Shown here in pieces: positions 48,206-58,683 of a DNA stretch of 64,000 nucleotides. The stretch is from positions 808,591 through 872,590 of the forward strand of contig JXTC01000029.1 of NCBI GenBank assembly GCA_002914845.1, given 5' to 3'. Each line of letters opens with the position of its first letter. Within the stretch, counting starts at the first letter, position 1. The notes beneath the pieces were generated by a model. That model made no database searches and was not told where the DNA came from. It worked only from the letters and a program-made list of their open reading frames with translations. A program made the position numbers and the translations under genes. The stretch comes from Trema orientale. Taxonomy: Eukaryota; Streptophyta; Magnoliopsida; Rosales; Cannabaceae.

Positions 48206-49727
48206 AAATACCAATTTAGTTTTTGGTTTCAAGAATAGCAATAACAAAATTTAGTCACATGAATGTCACTATTATTCACCTTTAATCTATGAATCTTCAA
48301 TCCAATTCTATAATAGAAGATCAAGTATAATAAGCATAAGTTATCAAATACAATTCTTATCTAGTAAAAAGAATTATAGGAAAACACAAAAATATAAACT
48401 CAAAAATTGTAGTGCCCAAAGTTCTCATAAGTGCATCATGCCACTAATAAACATCTTTGCATCTAGATTTCATAATTTCATGAGTAATCCTAAAATTTGA
48501 CTCCAAACTAAGTTTTTACTTGTCATAGTGCCCAGAAACTATCACTAGTATACTTTTCAATAATACACCTCAAGATATGCTAATTAAAGGTGCATTTCTA
48601 TTTCTACATGCATATAGGCCGAAAATCATGTTTATTAGTGTGATTTGAGTTTCTTAACTCATTAACAAAATTCTTGGAGTATACATGTGCAGTGAAAGAC
48701 CGATTCAAGAACCCTAGAATGCTTGATGTGTGTATGGGTAATATAAGTGTCTAATTGACATTTTCCTTAGTTTTGACACTATTAGGAGCTGAAACCCATC
48801 TTAACCTCTTGTATAGGTATAAGCTACGAAAATGGGCATGGGAAGTGCTTAAATGAAAATTTCTTGAGTTTCTAGTTAAGTAGGGAGCTAAAACACACCT
48901 TAAACACTTGCTTACCTATGGGTTACGAAAATTTTGGTTAATTAATCAAGTTTTTTTCAGCTTTTAAGTAAAGGACAAGGTTGCACACACTTTGATGGCC
49001 ATAGTTTTACACTAATCTGATTTAGGGGAATTTGTTTAAGCATATAGTTATAACATGTTAGAGACAACTAATAAGTGTTTTATTAAGCCCTAAACTAGTT
49101 TATAACCAGATTATTGACCAAGTAAGAGACAACCTTGACTCCTAGGGAAGTGTGCAAGCCAAGGGATAAGCACCTACACAACTTACCTCTAATCTGACTT
49201 ATGCTTAGGTTAATGACAAAATGAAAGTTAGGGATCTGAAATCTTGGAACTTGTGCCACCAAGTGGCTGAGCCTTAAGTTGTATAAGCTTCCCTAGCCCA
49301 TTCTTTAAGCCAAAAAACGTCCTCCACCTCTCCCACTCCCTCCCTGGTTTTTCTTCTCTTCCCCTAGCAGCTGAAGCCTCCTCCCATCCCTTTCATGATT
49401 TCTTTCCTTTCCCAAACAGCCAAAGCACCTATCTCTCTTTTCCTTGAGGTATTTCTTGGTTTTCTCAAACAATTGAAGCCTACCATCCCTCTCCTTCTCC
49501 CCCAACGTGTACCCCCTAGTTCTAGTGGCAGTCTCTCAAGCATAGTGATAAAACAGCCCTTGCTTATAAACAGGTGAGTAGATTTCACTTATAGGTTGTA
49601 TATGTGATGGTTATGCTATTTGAAGTTTACTTTTACATTTATCACTAGATATGTGCTATTAGAACTTGTTTCTAACCTAATAAGTAAAATACTCCATGTA
49701 AAACTTCTAAAAAGGTTAACTGATACA
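48206..49727. other. Unassigned region before the gap, possibly part of a larger retroelement
   Basis: 48700-48950 has a degenerate internal repeat (AGGGAGCTAAAACACACCTT against TAGGAGCTGAAACCCATCTT, each followed by a TATxGGTTACGAAAAT-like phrase). 49320-49510 is C/T-rich with three echoes of CAGCTGAAGCCTCCT about 45-60 bases apart, ending near a CAG|GTGAGT donor-like site (49571). It could be an LTR or leader of an element or gene lost in the gap; not resolved. Confidence 0.35.
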
Positions 49728-50494
49728 NNNNNNNNNNNNNNNNNNNNNNNNNNNNNNNNNNNNNNNNNNNNNNNNNNNNNNNNNNNNNNNNNNNNNNNNN
49801 NNNNNNNNNNNNNNNNNNNNNNNNNNNNNNNNNNNNNNNNNNNNNNNNNNNNNNNNNNNNNNNNNNNNNNNNNNNNNNNNNNNNNNNNNNNNNNNNNNNN
49901 NNNNNNNNNNNNNNNNNNNNNNNNNNNNNNNNNNNNNNNNNNNNNNNNNNNNNNNNNNNNNNNNNNNNNNNNNNNNNNNNNNNNNNNNNNNNNNNNNNNN
50001 NNNNNNNNNNNNNNNNNNNNNNNNNNNNNNNNNNNNNNNNNNNNNNNNNNNNNNNNNNNNNNNNNNNNNNNNNNNNNNNNNNNNNNNNNNNNNNNNNNNN
50101 NNNNNNNNNNNNNNNNNNNNNNNNNNNNNNNNNNNNNNNNNNNNNNNNNNNNNNNNNNNNNNNNNNNNNNNNNNNNNNNNNNNNNNNNNNNNNNNNNNNN
50201 NNNNNNNNNNNNNNNNNNNNNNNNNNNNNNNNNNNNNNNNNNNNNNNNNNNNNNNNNNNNNNNNNNNNNNNNNNNNNNNNNNNNNNNNNNNNNNNNNNNN
50301 NNNNNNNNNNNNNNNNNNNNNNNNNNNNNNNNNNNNNNNNNNNNNNNNNNNNNNNNNNNNNNNNNNNNNNNNNNNNNNNNNNNNNNNNNNNNNNNNNNNN
50401 NNNNNNNNNNNNNNNNNNNNNNNNNNNNNNNNNNNNNNNNNNNNNNNNNNNNNNNNNNNNNNNNNNNNNNNNNNNNNNNNNNNNNNNNNNNNNN
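49728..50494. other. Assembly gap (767 N)
   Basis: Uninterrupted N-run. Flanking sequence on either side has no shared repeat that I can see, so the missing content is unknown. Confidence 0.98.
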
Positions 50495-51361
50495 TGAAGA
50501 AGAAAGACATCCCAAGAACTTATATGTGTTTCTGATACGTATATGTATATAGTTGACCCTGTGGGAGTTTTCAAAAGAAGTAAAATGATGTTTTGTATTG
50601 TACATGTTGTAAATATTTCTATAATGTAAAAATGGGATGTATCACGAAAGTGTTTTCAGAACTAAATAGAAAGTTTAAGTTTTCCTCTACTTTCCGCTTT
50701 TACGAGGTTATCGAGTGCCTTACAAAAATCTTGATTAATCAAACAAAAATCCAAACTAATATATCTTGGATATTTGCCTACCAATTTCCCATATTAGTAG
50801 AATGAAGCCCTGAATTAATCAAAAATCCAAATATTGAAAGGCATAGAAATTATAAAACACATCAATTACAATTTTTTTTAAAATATAATCGAATGCGAAA
50901 AGAGTAATATTGAAGAAGAAGAAGAAGAAGAAGAGCGAAACCTCTTTCACAAGCCTCGCATTCGGCTCTCCATTAGTGGCGACGGGCTCATCAGTGCAAG
51001 TTAGCATCAGATCTGGTGATATAGAATCTTGAGTTGAGATTAGTTCAGGACTGGGTTAAGAGAGAAGAACTAATTAGAAGAGAACAAATAGTGAGTGCAA
51101 GAATCAAGTATGAGAAAGGAGGAGTTTACGATGATATAAGAGAAATTGGGTGAATATCCTATAAAAACAAGTTAGCTAAGCCATATCGTATGTACAGAAT
51201 ATTTTTTTGAAAGATTGTACCTGCCGTCATTTTCCCGTTCTTATAGATTTATAGACAAAACTAGAAAAATTGAGAAACACCGAAAGGCTAATTAAAAAAA
51301 TATAGAGCATAGGCCCTGTAGAATTTAAAAAGCGAAGATTTTAAATTTTTGATATTTTTAA
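50495..51361. other. Intergenic, (GAA)n microsatellite
   Basis: GAAGAA run at about 50911-50934. No gene recognised; a short minus-strand open frame (51007-50930, CTDEPVATNGEPNARLVKE) has protein-like composition but is too short to assign. Confidence 0.4.
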
Positions 51362-51545
51362 GAGTAATACTATAGAGTACCGTATAGTGTTCAATATCAT
51401 ATGACATGTCAGTCTATTAATGGCCAATTATAATTTTATTTCAGGTGGGTCCATATGGGACCCAGTTTATTAATTAGAATCACTAGTAAGAGACTGACAC
51501 GTTGCTATAGTGTTGGGTACTATTGGTGCCCCATAGTATTGCTCC
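51362..51545. mobile_element. 184-bp MITE with 8-bp target-site duplication (hAT-like)
   Basis: The ends GAGTAATACTATAGAGTACC and, inverted, GGAGCAATACTATGGGGCAC form about 20-bp imperfect TIRs. Both sides are flanked by the identical 8-mer ATTTTTAA (51354-51361 and 51546-51553). A subterminal ATGTCAGTCT/AGACTGACAC pair extends the fold. The 8-bp duplication points to hAT transposase mobilisation. Confidence 0.85.
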
Positions 51546-51599
51546 ATTTTTAAATGTCAATATTTTAAAGTGATACTTGTGAAAACTTGATTTGTTGGT

Positions 51600-52020
51600 G
51601 GATTCCTAGTTCTACTAACTAAGGATGTAAACAGGTAGGGACAAAGACAAGGACTTCCCTTATCCTTGTGTAAACAGGGGCAATGGTAGGACAGGGAATC
51701 CCCGTGGGGCTAGGGTCCTTGATGAGGAATCCGCCACATATGGAAAAAGAAAAAGAAAAAAGAAAAAAAACCTTATATTAATACCATAATGATAATTATT
51801 CTTCTACATTAATACCATAATATTGTGTTAATAATATGCATATTTTTTTTTTAAAATTTACATTAAGTATGTATTTATATATATCAATCATAAAAATATA
51901 TACTATATTAATTAAAATATATAAGTCTACCGTGTAAGTACGGGGCGGGATTCCCTTCCCTATCCCTGCCCGAGATGAGAAATGATCCCCAGCCCTGCCC
52001 CCGATAACCCACCTATTTGA
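51600..52020. mobile_element. Degenerate element with GC-rich inverted ends around an AT-rich middle
   Basis: 51630-51715 (GGGACAAAGACAAGG, ACAGGGAATCCCCGTGGGGC) and 51935-52015 (GGGGCGGGATTCCCTTCCCT, ATCCCTGCCCGAGATGAG) are loosely inverted G/C-rich arms in otherwise AT-rich DNA. They resemble common plant repeats with GGGGATTCCCCGCCCC words. The ends are not defined. Confidence 0.4.
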
Positions 52021-52382
52021 ATTCTAAAAAAAAAAAAAAAATTGGATGCAAACTAGAAAATGGGATTTAAAATGTGGCATTTTTTAAAAAGTGTGATTTA
52101 GAATGTGATATTTGTGAAAACTTGATCAGTTGATGAGTCAACGTAAAAGATGTAGTATTTTTCATAGTTCATCTTATATTCTTCAAAAGAGAAAATTTGC
52201 ACCCAAGAATTGTTTTTGTGTCTTATATTTCCCTTATATTTCACAAATACCCATTTATATTTTATTTCAAAAATACCATTTTTTTAGGTATATATTTCAT
52301 GTGTAAAATATATATGGTATACATTCATAATATAAATTTTTACATATAGTTTACATTTTTTACAGTGCAAATTTATACTTAT

Positions 52383-52750
52383 GGAACCCCGTTTGGTTCA
52401 CCAATTCCATGCCATTCAAAAAGTATACTTATTAGAATGAGTATTTGTTTCAACAATTCCAATTTTTTCATTTAAATGGTTAATTGGAATGAGTATTTAT
52501 TTTAACAATTCAGTTTTTCCATTCAAATAGTCTATCAGTCACATCAACCATTGGAATGAGTTTTTTCTTCTTAGAATGAGAATGGTGCTCCTCCATTGTT
52601 TTCAAATGGGTCCATTCAAATGCTCCCATCCTAATTACAACCCATTCCACTTTTTTTTGTTTTCACTTCAAATGTCTCATATTCTAATTATAACTCATTT
52701 CACAATTTTCATTTAAATATACTCATTCAATTAGTGAACCAAACGGGGCC
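52383..52750. mobile_element. MITE with GTTTGGTTC terminal inverted repeats, copy 2
   Basis: Begins GGAACCCCGTTTGGTTCACC and ends inverted (reverse complement GGCCCCGTTTGGTTCACTAA). The interior of AATGAG/CATTC and CATTTAAAT words matches 3245-3582. The ends are better preserved than in copy 1. Target-site duplication unclear. Confidence 0.7.
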
Positions 52751-52979
52751 AAATGTATACTGACTTTTACGTATACTTTTTTATTTATGAAATATACACC
52801 ACTGTAAACATTTTATATACAAAATACTTAAGATATACATTTCTCCAAAAAGGGGTATAAGAACGAATATTGGTGAAATAAAAATAAAAAATAAGTATAT
52901 ATGAAAATATGCTTCAAAAAAGGATATGTGTGTATTTTTTCCTTTTAAAGCCAATCCGATGTGTGTCAAAGAAATAAGG

Positions 52980-53935
52980 AAAAAGTACATAAATAACCGT
53001 TTTCAAAACTATATTTCCATAAATACCCATTTTTTATTTTATTTCATTATGCCCATTCTTATACCTGTTTTTAAAGAAATGTAGATCACTATTGTTCTAC
53101 ACAGAAATGTAGATCACTATTGTTCTACACAGAAATATAGATCACTACTGTTCTACACATGAAATGTAGATCACGATATATATTTAATGCATGAAATGTA
53201 CACCATGGTGTACATTTCATGAATAAAAATTACACTAAAAATTGGCATATATTTTAAAATGTATGCCATAGGTCAAATTTATAATGAAAACTATAGTAAG
53301 TGTTTACCATACATATTTTATACATAAAATGTGTACCTCATGGATAAAATTTATATTATAAATATGGACCACTCATATTTTGCATATGAAATATGGACCA
53401 TAAAATGAGTATTAGTAAAAATTAAAAATGGGTATTTATAAAAATAAGTTTTTAAAATGGGTATAAGTATAAATTTCTCAAGAAATAAACATTCTTTTTT
53501 GGGAAAAGTTCATATATACCCATTTTCAAAACCATATTTCCATAAATACCCATTTTTTATGTTTATTTCTTAAATACTTATTTTTATACCCATTTTTGGA
53601 GAAATGTAAATAACTAGTGTTTTTCATGCATTAAATGTATACCGTGGTCTACATTTTATGAATAAAAATTACACTAAAAATTGGCACACATTTTAAAATA
53701 TATACTCAAATTTATAATGAAAAATATAAACCGTGGTAAACATTTATATTGTAAATGTATACCGTTCATATTTTACACATGAAATGGGTACCTCATAGAT
53801 AAAATTTACATTATAAATGTAGATCACTCATATATCGCATATGAAATGTGGACCATAAAGGGGTATATTTGAAAGAAAAATTAAAAACGGGTATTTATAA
53901 AAATAAGTTTTAAAAAGGGTACTAGGTGTAAATTT
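52980..53935. mobile_element. Two tandem foldback units of about 450-500 bp, family E
   Basis: Unit 1 (about 52980-53475) and unit 2 (about 53505-53935) share order and words: CATATTTCCATAAATACCCA, GGAGAAATGTAxATxACT, TGCATxAAATGTAxACC, AAAATTACACTAAAAATTGG and GAAATGTGGACCATAAA. Each unit is also inverted end to end (ATAAATACCCATTTTT against AAAAATGGGTATTTATAAAA). In unit 1 GAAATGTAGATCACTATTGT is repeated about three times at 53075-53165. Non-coding. Confidence 0.7.
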
Positions 53936-54060
53936 CTCTTTTTTTGGGATTTTCGCACTTACTCTAAAAATATTGGGTTAAGTAGGCAATTGCTACTTTT
54001 TTCAAATGTTTAACTAAATTTATCACCACATTAGATTTTACTACTTTTGGGAGGGAATTA

Positions 54061-54384
54061 GTCAAGAATCTGTCAAGAATTTATCAAGAATGCGTCAAGA
54101 ATCTATCAAGAATGCGTCAAGAATCTATCAAAAATCTGTCAAGATCACCATCGACGTCAAGAATCTGTCAAGAATCTATCAAGAATCTATCAAGATTGTC
54201 AAGAATCTATCAAGAATTCATCAAGAACCCATCAAGATCATTACCGATGTAAAAAATCCATTAAGAATCCGTCAAGATTGTCAAGAATTCGTAAAAAATT
54301 TATCAAGAATCCGTCAAGATTGCTGCTAACATCAAGAATTGTTCAAGAATTTGTCAAGATCGTCAAGAAATCGTCAAGAATTCA
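54061..54384. repeat. 11-bp minisatellite (GTCAAGAATCT) with higher-order units
   Basis: About 27 units of GTCAAGAATCT/ATCAAGAATCT type. Longer variants of about 18 bases (GTCAAGATCACCATCGAC at 54136, ATCAAGATCATTACCGAT at about 54232, GTCAAGATTGCTGCTAAC at about 54316) punctuate the array every 85-95 bases. One plus-strand frame stays open from 54090 to 54329. Confidence 0.9.
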
Positions 54385-55039
54385 TTTTAAAAAAGTGGTA
54401 TGATGGTAGATTTAATTAATAAGGAAAAAAAGAGTGGCGTCTAGCTAATTTATTCAAAAATATTGGATTTCATGAGTCACAGGGCCTATGCTAAACCAAC
54501 CCAAGACTTGGAAGGCCCATGACCAACAGCCAAAGGCCCCATAGTGAATAGAAAAGAAGAAAAGAAATTGATATTTTCATACACCAACAATAAAAGTAAA
54601 AAGTTCTAATCCCACAAGGTGATATTAACACTGGTGAAGGATAGAAGTATAAAATAAATTAAGCTTTCTCAATGCAGAATACTTTTTTTTTTTGAATAAT
54701 CAATCCAGAATACTTGGAAATACTTAAAATTAAGAAGAAATATAGAAATTAGAACATAAAGTGACTTATTATATCTTACTAATAAGCAGATATTAATCTC
54801 AATTAGAGAAATGTATACAGATAAAACCATATTATGTGGTGAATTAAACAAATTTGGGAATATCGTTCCCAAATAAAGCCAAATATAAAGGTATCTTCTT
54901 CTTTTTGGACAAAGGTATTCGAAACTTTAGCTACAATATACAATTCAAAAGTTGGTGAATGCCTTCGAGTTGTTTTGTGAGCCTTCGAGTTATTTTGTGC
55001 GCATCCTTAATTACTACTTCAACTAGCACATCATTTTTT
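54385..55039. other. Intergenic, nothing recognised
   Basis: AT-rich DNA with short open frames only. A 20-bp direct repeat (GCCTTCGAGTTxTTTTGTG) occurs at about 54960-55000. Confidence 0.45.
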
Positions 55040-55450
55040 TTTGGGTTTCTTACACTTATACCTATAAAAAATGAAAAGAGTTACAAAAATACGGAAGTCA
55101 CAGTTTTTTTCAGTTTTCGTACGGTTTGAATTAGGGAAATATCACTTTTTAAAAAATATTTAGAAAATTACCACTTTTAAAATAGTTACTGGTTACCAGT
55201 TTCTGGAAACTGGTTACTGGAAACTGGTTACCAATTATCTATCAGTTATAAATATTTTCAGTTACTAGTTACTAGAAACTAGTTACTATTTTAAAAAATA
55301 GTATTTTTATAAATATTTTTTAAAAAACGGTATTTTTCTAATAAAAACCGTACCGCACCATGAAAAATACAAAAGCACCGTATTTTTTCCAATACTTTTC
55401 AAAAGTACCATATTTTTTCTAATTTCCCCTTTTTTTTTTTTTCCATCCTC
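55040..55450. mobile_element. Foldback element with GTTACTGGTTACCAGT core, family D copy 2
   Basis: The left arm (TACGGTTTGAATTAGGGAAA, then TATCACTTTTTAAAAAATAT) is inverted on the right (reverse complement TACGGTTTTTATTAGAAAAA, then TACCGTTTTTTAAAAAATAT). The core repeats ACTGGTTACCAGTTTCTGG. Copy 1 is 41150-41545. Non-coding. Confidence 0.65.
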
Positions 55451-55766
55451 AACTAGCACATCATTTTTTTTTCGGCTGGTGTTTATTATTAGTATTGAAA
55501 AGCAATTTTAGTGTTGTTGAAGCATTAAACCACTGATTAATATTTTGCTAGGATGGTTATTCCCAGCTTGCGCAATAAGAGAAAGGAGTTACAAATTATT
55601 TAATCTGAATGGTTAACCGACCAATCAATTTAATTAAATTCAAAAAAATTGGATATCTAACCTTAATTGGATTAGATTGTGTACCAATATTATAAATCCA
55701 ATGATAGATGGGATTTGATCGGATATAATTGTTTGAAAACAACTAATAACCGATCTAATCCAATAT
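55451..55766. other. Intergenic, nothing recognised
   Basis: AT-rich, with CTCAACTAGCACATCATTTT repeated from about 55018 at 55447, an echo left by the family D insertion or duplication. No gene. Confidence 0.45.
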
Positions 55767-55776
55767 ATGCATATAT

Positions 55777-55947
55777 GGGCGCGTCTACGGTAGGGGCGTC
55801 CCTACGTAGGGCCCTGTCTATACACCGTTGGATGGGAATCTGTGTATAAATAGATTCCCCACAGATTCCCGTTATTCCCACAGATTCCCATCCAACGGTG
55901 TATAAGGGGTGGCCCTACGTAGGGGCGCCCCTACTGTAGCCCTCCCC
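55777..55947. mobile_element. 171-bp hairpin MITE with 10-bp target-site duplication
   Basis: Nearly the whole element is an inverted repeat: left GGTAGGGGCGTCCCTACGTA, GGGCCCTGTCTATACACCGT, TGGATGGGAATCTGTG; right the inverse (TAGGGGCGCCCCTACGTAGG, then CACCCCTTATACACCGTTGG). It is flanked by identical ATGCATATAT (55767-55776 and 55948-55957). The duplication length of 9-11 bp fits Mutator-type mobilisation. It would fold into a long dsRNA stem if transcribed. Confidence 0.9.
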
Positions 55948-56284
55948 ATGCATATATACTTAAAAATTAATTATATGTATTCTGCTTTATTATATATTAT
56001 TTTTCATTTCAATGAGCACTAAAATTCATCACATACCGCATTATATTTTATACTCTCCGACACTTAACTTACCATGCTTTAAGTATTGCAAGTGTTACTC
56101 TTCGACGTCATTATCTTTTACACTTACATGTTATTTTTCTAATAAATTACCCATTTCTCATGTGATTTTGTAATAAGTTTTTACAGAGGGAAAGACCTTA
56201 AACTAAAAGCCCAATAAGAGCAAATCAAATCCAATTATAATTATATCGGATTAGATTAGATTATACAAAATTAAAATTCAATTT

Positions 56285-56950
56285 ATGTAAAGGGATTATC
56301 AATTTTGACCATCTTTTAATACATGTGATGAAAAAAGGGACAATTTAGAAACTATTTACAAAAGTGAAACTTTTATTGCATGTCATTTAATGAATATTTC
56401 GGAGTTCCAAAATTACCCTTGACTCGACCTAGTTGAAAATTTTCGACCAAGTCAAAAAAATCAAAAGTGATGGAGGCGGCGCCGGGAAGATGGCCAGCTA
56501 TATTCGACTGGGATCAAAATTTTTCGACCACAGTCGAATGCCAGTCGAACGTCGGTCGAAAATTTTGACCGGTGGCTTCGACCCCAGTAAAATTGTTCGA
56601 CTACGGTCGAACGCGACCCCTCCCCAGTCGAACATCTTCGACAGGGGTCGAAATTTTCAGGCTATCGGTTGAAAAATAATCGGAACAACCGGGAGAGGCA
56701 GTCGGACAAATTCGACCACGGTCGAAAATTTTCGACCCTAGTCGAGCGGAGGCGCCGCTGCTGGGGTCGGAATCGGGACCGGGACCGGTAGTGATGGGTA
56801 AAGTAGTTTGAAGTTTGTTGAAGAAATAGGGTATCCAAGTAATTTTACATGTGTAACATAGCAATTAGAGTTAGTTTTGAAAACATTAATGAGTGAGTTT
56901 TATTTTTCATCACAAGGATTTAGTAGACCCTCAGGTGTAAATTCTCCATT
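56285..56950. repeat. Dispersed repeat with 16 TCGA motifs, copy 2 (long form)
   Basis: Homologous by eye to 16555-17060 at both ends (TTATCAATTTTGACCATCTT; AAGTAATTTTACATGTGTAA, then TTTTCATCACAAGGATTTAG). The middle, 56430-56745, contains about 16 TCGA tetranucleotides as GGTCGAA/TTCGACC half-sites, several joined as palindromes, the best being GGTCGAAAATTTTCGACC at 56720-56737. GC content is far above the surroundings. Open frames through it are by-products of the repeats. Confidence 0.75.
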
Positions 56951-56975
56951 TATATTAGATTAGAGTCGTTAATAG

Positions 56976-57007
<32 letters not shown>

Positions 57008-57339
57008 TTCCAACGAAATTAATGACATGTATCATTGGATAATAGCCGATGTAAACCCAGTTTGTATATTATGGTCTATGAATCCTAAAAATGAAAGAAA
57101 AGAATTGAATTATATTTTTTTTATTGCTGAAAAAAGAATTGAATTTTATTTTTTTTATTGCTGAAACCTAATCGAACTGATACAAAAATAATTGTTTTGA
57201 ATGGTAAATCTCGAACAAATTTCAGCCTCATCTAGTACTTATTTTGTGGAGATATTTTGTGATGTGAAAAGATTTTGATGTTCGTATTTTTCTTCCTAGT
57301 TAAATAGACCGTACAAAGCGAAAGATAGTTCAGTTTCAC
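56951..57339. other. Intergenic with (AT)n microsatellite
   Basis: (AT) run at about 56977-57004 and a 33-bp direct duplication around 57098-57165 (AGAATTGAATTxTATTTTTT, then TTATTGCTGA). No gene. Confidence 0.5.
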
Positions 57340-57990
57340 CGCTGTTTGTGTCAAGATTCAAAAGGCTCAGAAGAACTCAGAAACCACAACAAAAAATAAA
57401 AAAAGGGTCAGAACAGTCACGCCGCGGTGCTTTTCCAGTGGTCTTGCCACGTCAGCTTCGATGGCTTTCAAATATTGGATTTTACGGTACTTCCGTCCAT
57501 GCACTGGGTGGGTCCCACCAAATACGGTTCACCCCCTTCCGCTTGTGGCTGCAGTTTACTTGGACTATTTAAATTAATTTAAGTACAAAATAAAAGTAGA
57601 GAAAAGAACCCTCGTGACTCGGGCAGTCCGGCTCTATTATTGATAATATCGTTGTTGTGGGCCTAACCGTAGGCAATCAAAGCCCCTTCTGACACAAGCT
57701 CGAGAGAATTACACGTGTGTTTTATTCCACCGTGGTCCATACGTGGAAGATAGTGATTCGACGCGCATCGATCCATGCTTGACTTGGCAGCGCGTCTTGG
57801 CCTTGGTGACCCATCGGCTACATCATCTTCAAATAAATAAGAATATTTATTATCACTCACTCCTCTCCCTCTCTTCATTTTGACCATTTATTTATTGTTT
57901 TTTTTTTTAATTCTTTTTGGGAGGGTTGGGAGGGGAGGGGCATTATATATAGACGAAGAAAATAAAATCTAACCACAACTCTTGAATTTT
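57340..57990 (+). promoter_or_regulatory. GC-rich promoter-like island without an identified gene
   Basis: Composition changes sharply from AT-rich to mixed. It contains the ACGT elements GCCACGTCAGC (about 57447) and the G-box-like palindrome ACACGTGT (57711-57718), plus a TATATATAG box (57944-57952) on the plus strand. No ORF of note follows within 2 kb, and the minus-strand frame 57887-57663 matches no family. It could be a decayed gene or a promoter for a non-coding RNA. Confidence 0.35.
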
Positions 57991-58491
57991 TGTTGAAAAG
58001 AAAGAACTAATAATATTAATAAGAACTAAAAGTTTCTTGGATGTTATATATATATATATGTATATATAAATTTTATGGAATTGAAATTACAATTTACGTT
58101 TGGTCACTTAAGTCATATGCAGACTCATGTGCGCTTAAAACTAATACATTGCAAGCTTATTAATTGTTTAAGTGTGTCCTTTTACGGCTTTGACCAACTA
58201 AACCGAGAAGCTATATATATACAACTCAACAAAAAAATATAAAAATATCTGGAAATTTACTGGAGAATCATGGCTTTATTTCATTGAAATTATTCATCAA
58301 TGATAACGAGAAACACGAACTTATCTTCCTAAGATCAAGAGATTCAATACTAGAAAATTTATTCTCCTTTTTTCTTTTATTAGTTAACTCTAGTAATTTA
58401 TCCTGATCAAATTACACTCACACGCGCATACACAAAACTACATTAGTTTATTTAACCTTGTAGATATTGTTATCATAGCCTGCTCAAATTA

Positions 58492-58683
58492 ATTACACAC
58501 ACATGCATGTAGTGCAAACGTACGTATATTTAGTTTATGATGTCTAACCATTTTTAAGTTTATCAGATTGAGTCTAAGTCGGTTATTATTACACACACAT
58601 GCATGTAGTGCAAACGTACTTATATTTAGTTTACGATGTCTGACCATTTTTAAATTTATCAGATTGAGTCTAGGTCGGTTTTT
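58492..58683. repeat. 96-bp tandem duplication
   Basis: Units 58492-58587 and 58588-58683 share ATTACACACACATGCATGTA, then GTGCAAACGTAC and TTATCAGATTGAGTCTA, with about five substitutions. Confidence 0.85.

Noticed and set aside
49616..50605. Long open frames of 260-330 codons around 49.6-50.6 kb
   Set aside because: They consist almost entirely of N; only short unrelated flanks are real sequence.
56433..56864. Open frames on both strands at about 56.4-56.9 kb
   Set aside because: They arise from repeated TCGA palindromes in a dispersed repeat; the matching copy at 16.6 kb has no equivalent frame.
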